Shown one piece after another: positions 62,815-64,000 of a stretch of DNA of 64,000 bases. The first letter of the stretch is position 1. Each line of letters opens with the position of its first letter. Source of the stretch: Armatimonadota bacterium (GTDB lineage Bacteria; Sysuimicrobiota; Sysuimicrobiia; Sysuimicrobiales; Humicultoraceae). The notes under the pieces were generated by a model. The model ran no database searches and was not told the DNA's origin. It saw only the letters and a program-made list of their open reading frames with translations. The stretch is taken from NCBI GenBank assembly GCA_031459855.1, contig JAVKHP010000001.1:165960-229959 (forward strand), read 5' to 3'. Position numbers and translations under genes: made by a program.

Positions 62815-63687
62815 TCACTTCACCTCGGCGAAGAATTTCTTGCCGAGGATGCCCTCGGGGCGCAGCACGAGCACGAGCAGCAGCAGCGCGAACCCCAGCG
62901 CCTGCTGGTACGAGGGCCCCAGCACCGCCGCCCCCAGCGACTCGGCCAGCCCGAGTAGCAGGCCGCCCACGAGCGCCCCCTGGACGGTTCCCAACCCGCC
63001 CAGCGTGGCGATGACGAACGACTTGCCGATGAAGGTGTTGCCCATGAACGGCGAGATCGTGATCACCATGGCGAGCATCGAGCCCGCCGCGCCCGCGAGG
63101 GCTGCGCCGATGCCGAACGTCACCGCGTAGATCTGGTGGATGTCGACCCCGCACAGCTGCGCCGCCTGGCGGTTGAGCACGGTGGCGCGAATGGCGCGCC
63201 CCATGCGGGTCGCGGTCAGGAACAGGTGCAGGGCGGCGATGAGTGCCAGGGCAATGGCAAGGATCGCCAGCCGCTGGTAGGGGATGACCAGACCGCCGAG
63301 GCTCAGGCCGCGTCCCGCGTAGGGCGGCGTCACCGACCGGTAGTCGGCCGAGAACGCCAGCAGCGCCGTGTCGATGAGGAACAACGAGAGGCCGAACGTC
63401 AGCACCAGCGTCATGAACACGCCGTGGGCGATGACCCGGTTGATGAGCACCCGCTGTATCACGTAGCCCACGACGAACAGGGTGAGCATCGCGATCGGGA
63501 TGGTGAGGAACGGGTCGAGGCCAAAACGCGAGAACAGGAAGAAGGTGACGTAGGCGCCCAGCATGACCGAGGCGCCGTGGGCGATGTTGATGATGTTGAG
63601 CACGCCCCACACCAGGGAGAACCCCGCGCCGACGGCGGCGTAGATGCCGCCCAGCAGGACGCCGTTCACCAGGACTTGGGGAGTCAC
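62815..63687 (-). CDS. livH: Liv-type ABC transporter permease (LivH), second system
   Basis: A 290-residue permease: LVNGVLLGGIYAAVGAGFSL, GVLNIINIAHGASVMLGAYV, RATVLNRQAAQLCGVDIHQI, VIATLGGLGTVQGALVGGLL and the C-terminal LVLRPEGILGKKFF. GTG at 63687 starts VTPQVLVNG. First gene of the second Liv operon. Confidence 0.92.
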   Translation of the reverse strand: MTPQVLVNGVLLGGIYAAVGAGFSLVWGVLNIINIAHGASVMLGAYVTFFLFSRFGLDPFLTIPIAMLTLFVVGYVIQRVLINRVIAHGVFMTLVLTFGLSLFLIDTALLAFSADYRSVTPPYAGRGLSLGGLVIPYQRLAILAIALALIAALHLFLTATRMGRAIRATVLNRQAAQLCGVDIHQIYAVTFGIGAALAGAAGSMLAMVITISPFMGNTFIGKSFVIATLGGLGTVQGALVGGLLLGLAESLGAAVLGPSYQQALGFALLLLVLVLRPEGILGKKFFAEVK

Positions 63688-64000
63688 GGTCCGCCGTCCC
63701 TCCTCCGGAGGACCCACACTCAGGACCCACACGCCCGCCCGACGCCCGGTCCGCGAACCGCGCGCACACGCTGCCGCAACGATGCTGTCCCCGGGGCGTG
63801 CGACGTGTCGCCTTCTCTTCGGCGCGACCCGCTGGCAGCCCTGCGCAAGGATGACGCGCCAGGCCGCCTGCTCCGACATTGGCGCCTTCGGCAGCCCTGC
63901 GCGGCGGTGACAACCATCCGTCCCGTCACCCCACGACGATCATGTCGTCGCCAGCGGCCCTGCCGCGCCTCCACGGGAGGGCGAGGCCGCATGAGGCCAT
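63688..64000. other. Region upstream of the second Liv operon; no supported gene
   Basis: About 313 bp to the right edge. Open frames here are Arg/Gly-rich and unlike proteins. A 13-bp direct repeat, GGCAGCCCTGCGC, is at 63834-63846 and 63890-63902. Promoter signals for livH may lie here, but none is clear. Confidence 0.5.

Noticed and set aside
63720-63992. A 90-codon minus-strand frame at the right edge
   Set aside because: Arg/Gly-rich, no motif, no ribosome site; looks like chance open frame in GC-rich DNA.

Overview
This is a GC-rich bacterial chromosome segment with many GTG starts and many ATGA or GTGA overlaps between genes. Gene content is that of a heterotroph that takes up and degrades aromatic acids and peptides or amides: CoA-dependent aromatic catabolism, two complete branched-chain-amino-acid-type (Liv) ABC transporters, two peptide-type ABC transporters and two M28-fold hydrolases. 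The sequence alone does not fix the phylum; an uncultivated GC-rich soil or sediment lineage would fit.

Positions 1-15.6 kb (minus strand) look like one long aromatic-acid operon. It starts with an IclR regulator that has a long inverted repeat just upstream. Next come a three-subunit 4-hydroxybenzoyl-CoA reductase (hcrC-hcrA-hcrB, whose beta subunit has the extra four-Cys 4Fe-4S loop), a MetE/YxjG-like zinc enzyme, a PaaK-type CoA ligase, livK-G-F-H-M, and a phenylacetyl-CoA epoxidase set with unusual architecture: paaA, a DUF59-only PaaD, two PaaB-like proteins, paaC, and a separate zinc-ribbon PaaD piece. An aldehyde dehydrogenase runs off the left edge. A perfect palindrome overlaps a good promoter just before paaA.

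Positions 15.7-17.6 kb hold a compact type II restriction-modification module: a candidate endonuclease, a beta-class methyltransferase and a small excisionase-like HTH protein. Positions 17.9-24.7 kb (minus) form a second aromatic/CoA operon: aldehyde dehydrogenase, benzoate-CoA-ligase-type enzyme, two CoA-transferase subunits, a MaoC hydratase and a secreted glycosyl-hydrolase-like protein. An OsmC-MFS pair diverges from it.

Positions 26.5-35.1 kb are an accessory, decaying region next to a tRNA-Phe gene. It holds remnants of a metal P-type ATPase, mercuric reductase, IS110 transposase and a VWA protein, plus a large STAND/LuxR regulator. Around these are a frameshifted secreted protein, a Tat-type binding protein, a beta-propeller with an early stop, a cupin and a DUF4242-like protein. 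Three copies of an operator-like inverted repeat and two pairs of longer intergenic repeats tie these genes together. This is the best candidate for an undescribed regulatory cassette.

Positions 35.1-39.2 kb carry a TPP-riboswitch-controlled thiamin operon (thiO-thiS-thiG-ThiE/TenI) ending in an ornithine-cyclodeaminase-like gene. Positions 39.4-51.5 kb (plus) carry DoxX, an Asp/hydantoin-type racemase, an M28-fold hydrolase, a peptide-type transporter without its ATPases, CapA, a ketopantoate-reductase-like protein, an SDR and a second M28-fold hydrolase. Positions 51.6-63.7 kb (minus) carry an aspartoacylase-like deacylase, a second peptide-type transporter, a Bcp peroxiredoxin, a TIGR01777 epimerase and a second complete Liv transporter. 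Both M28 paralogues lack the Glu-Glu catalytic dyad at its usual place.
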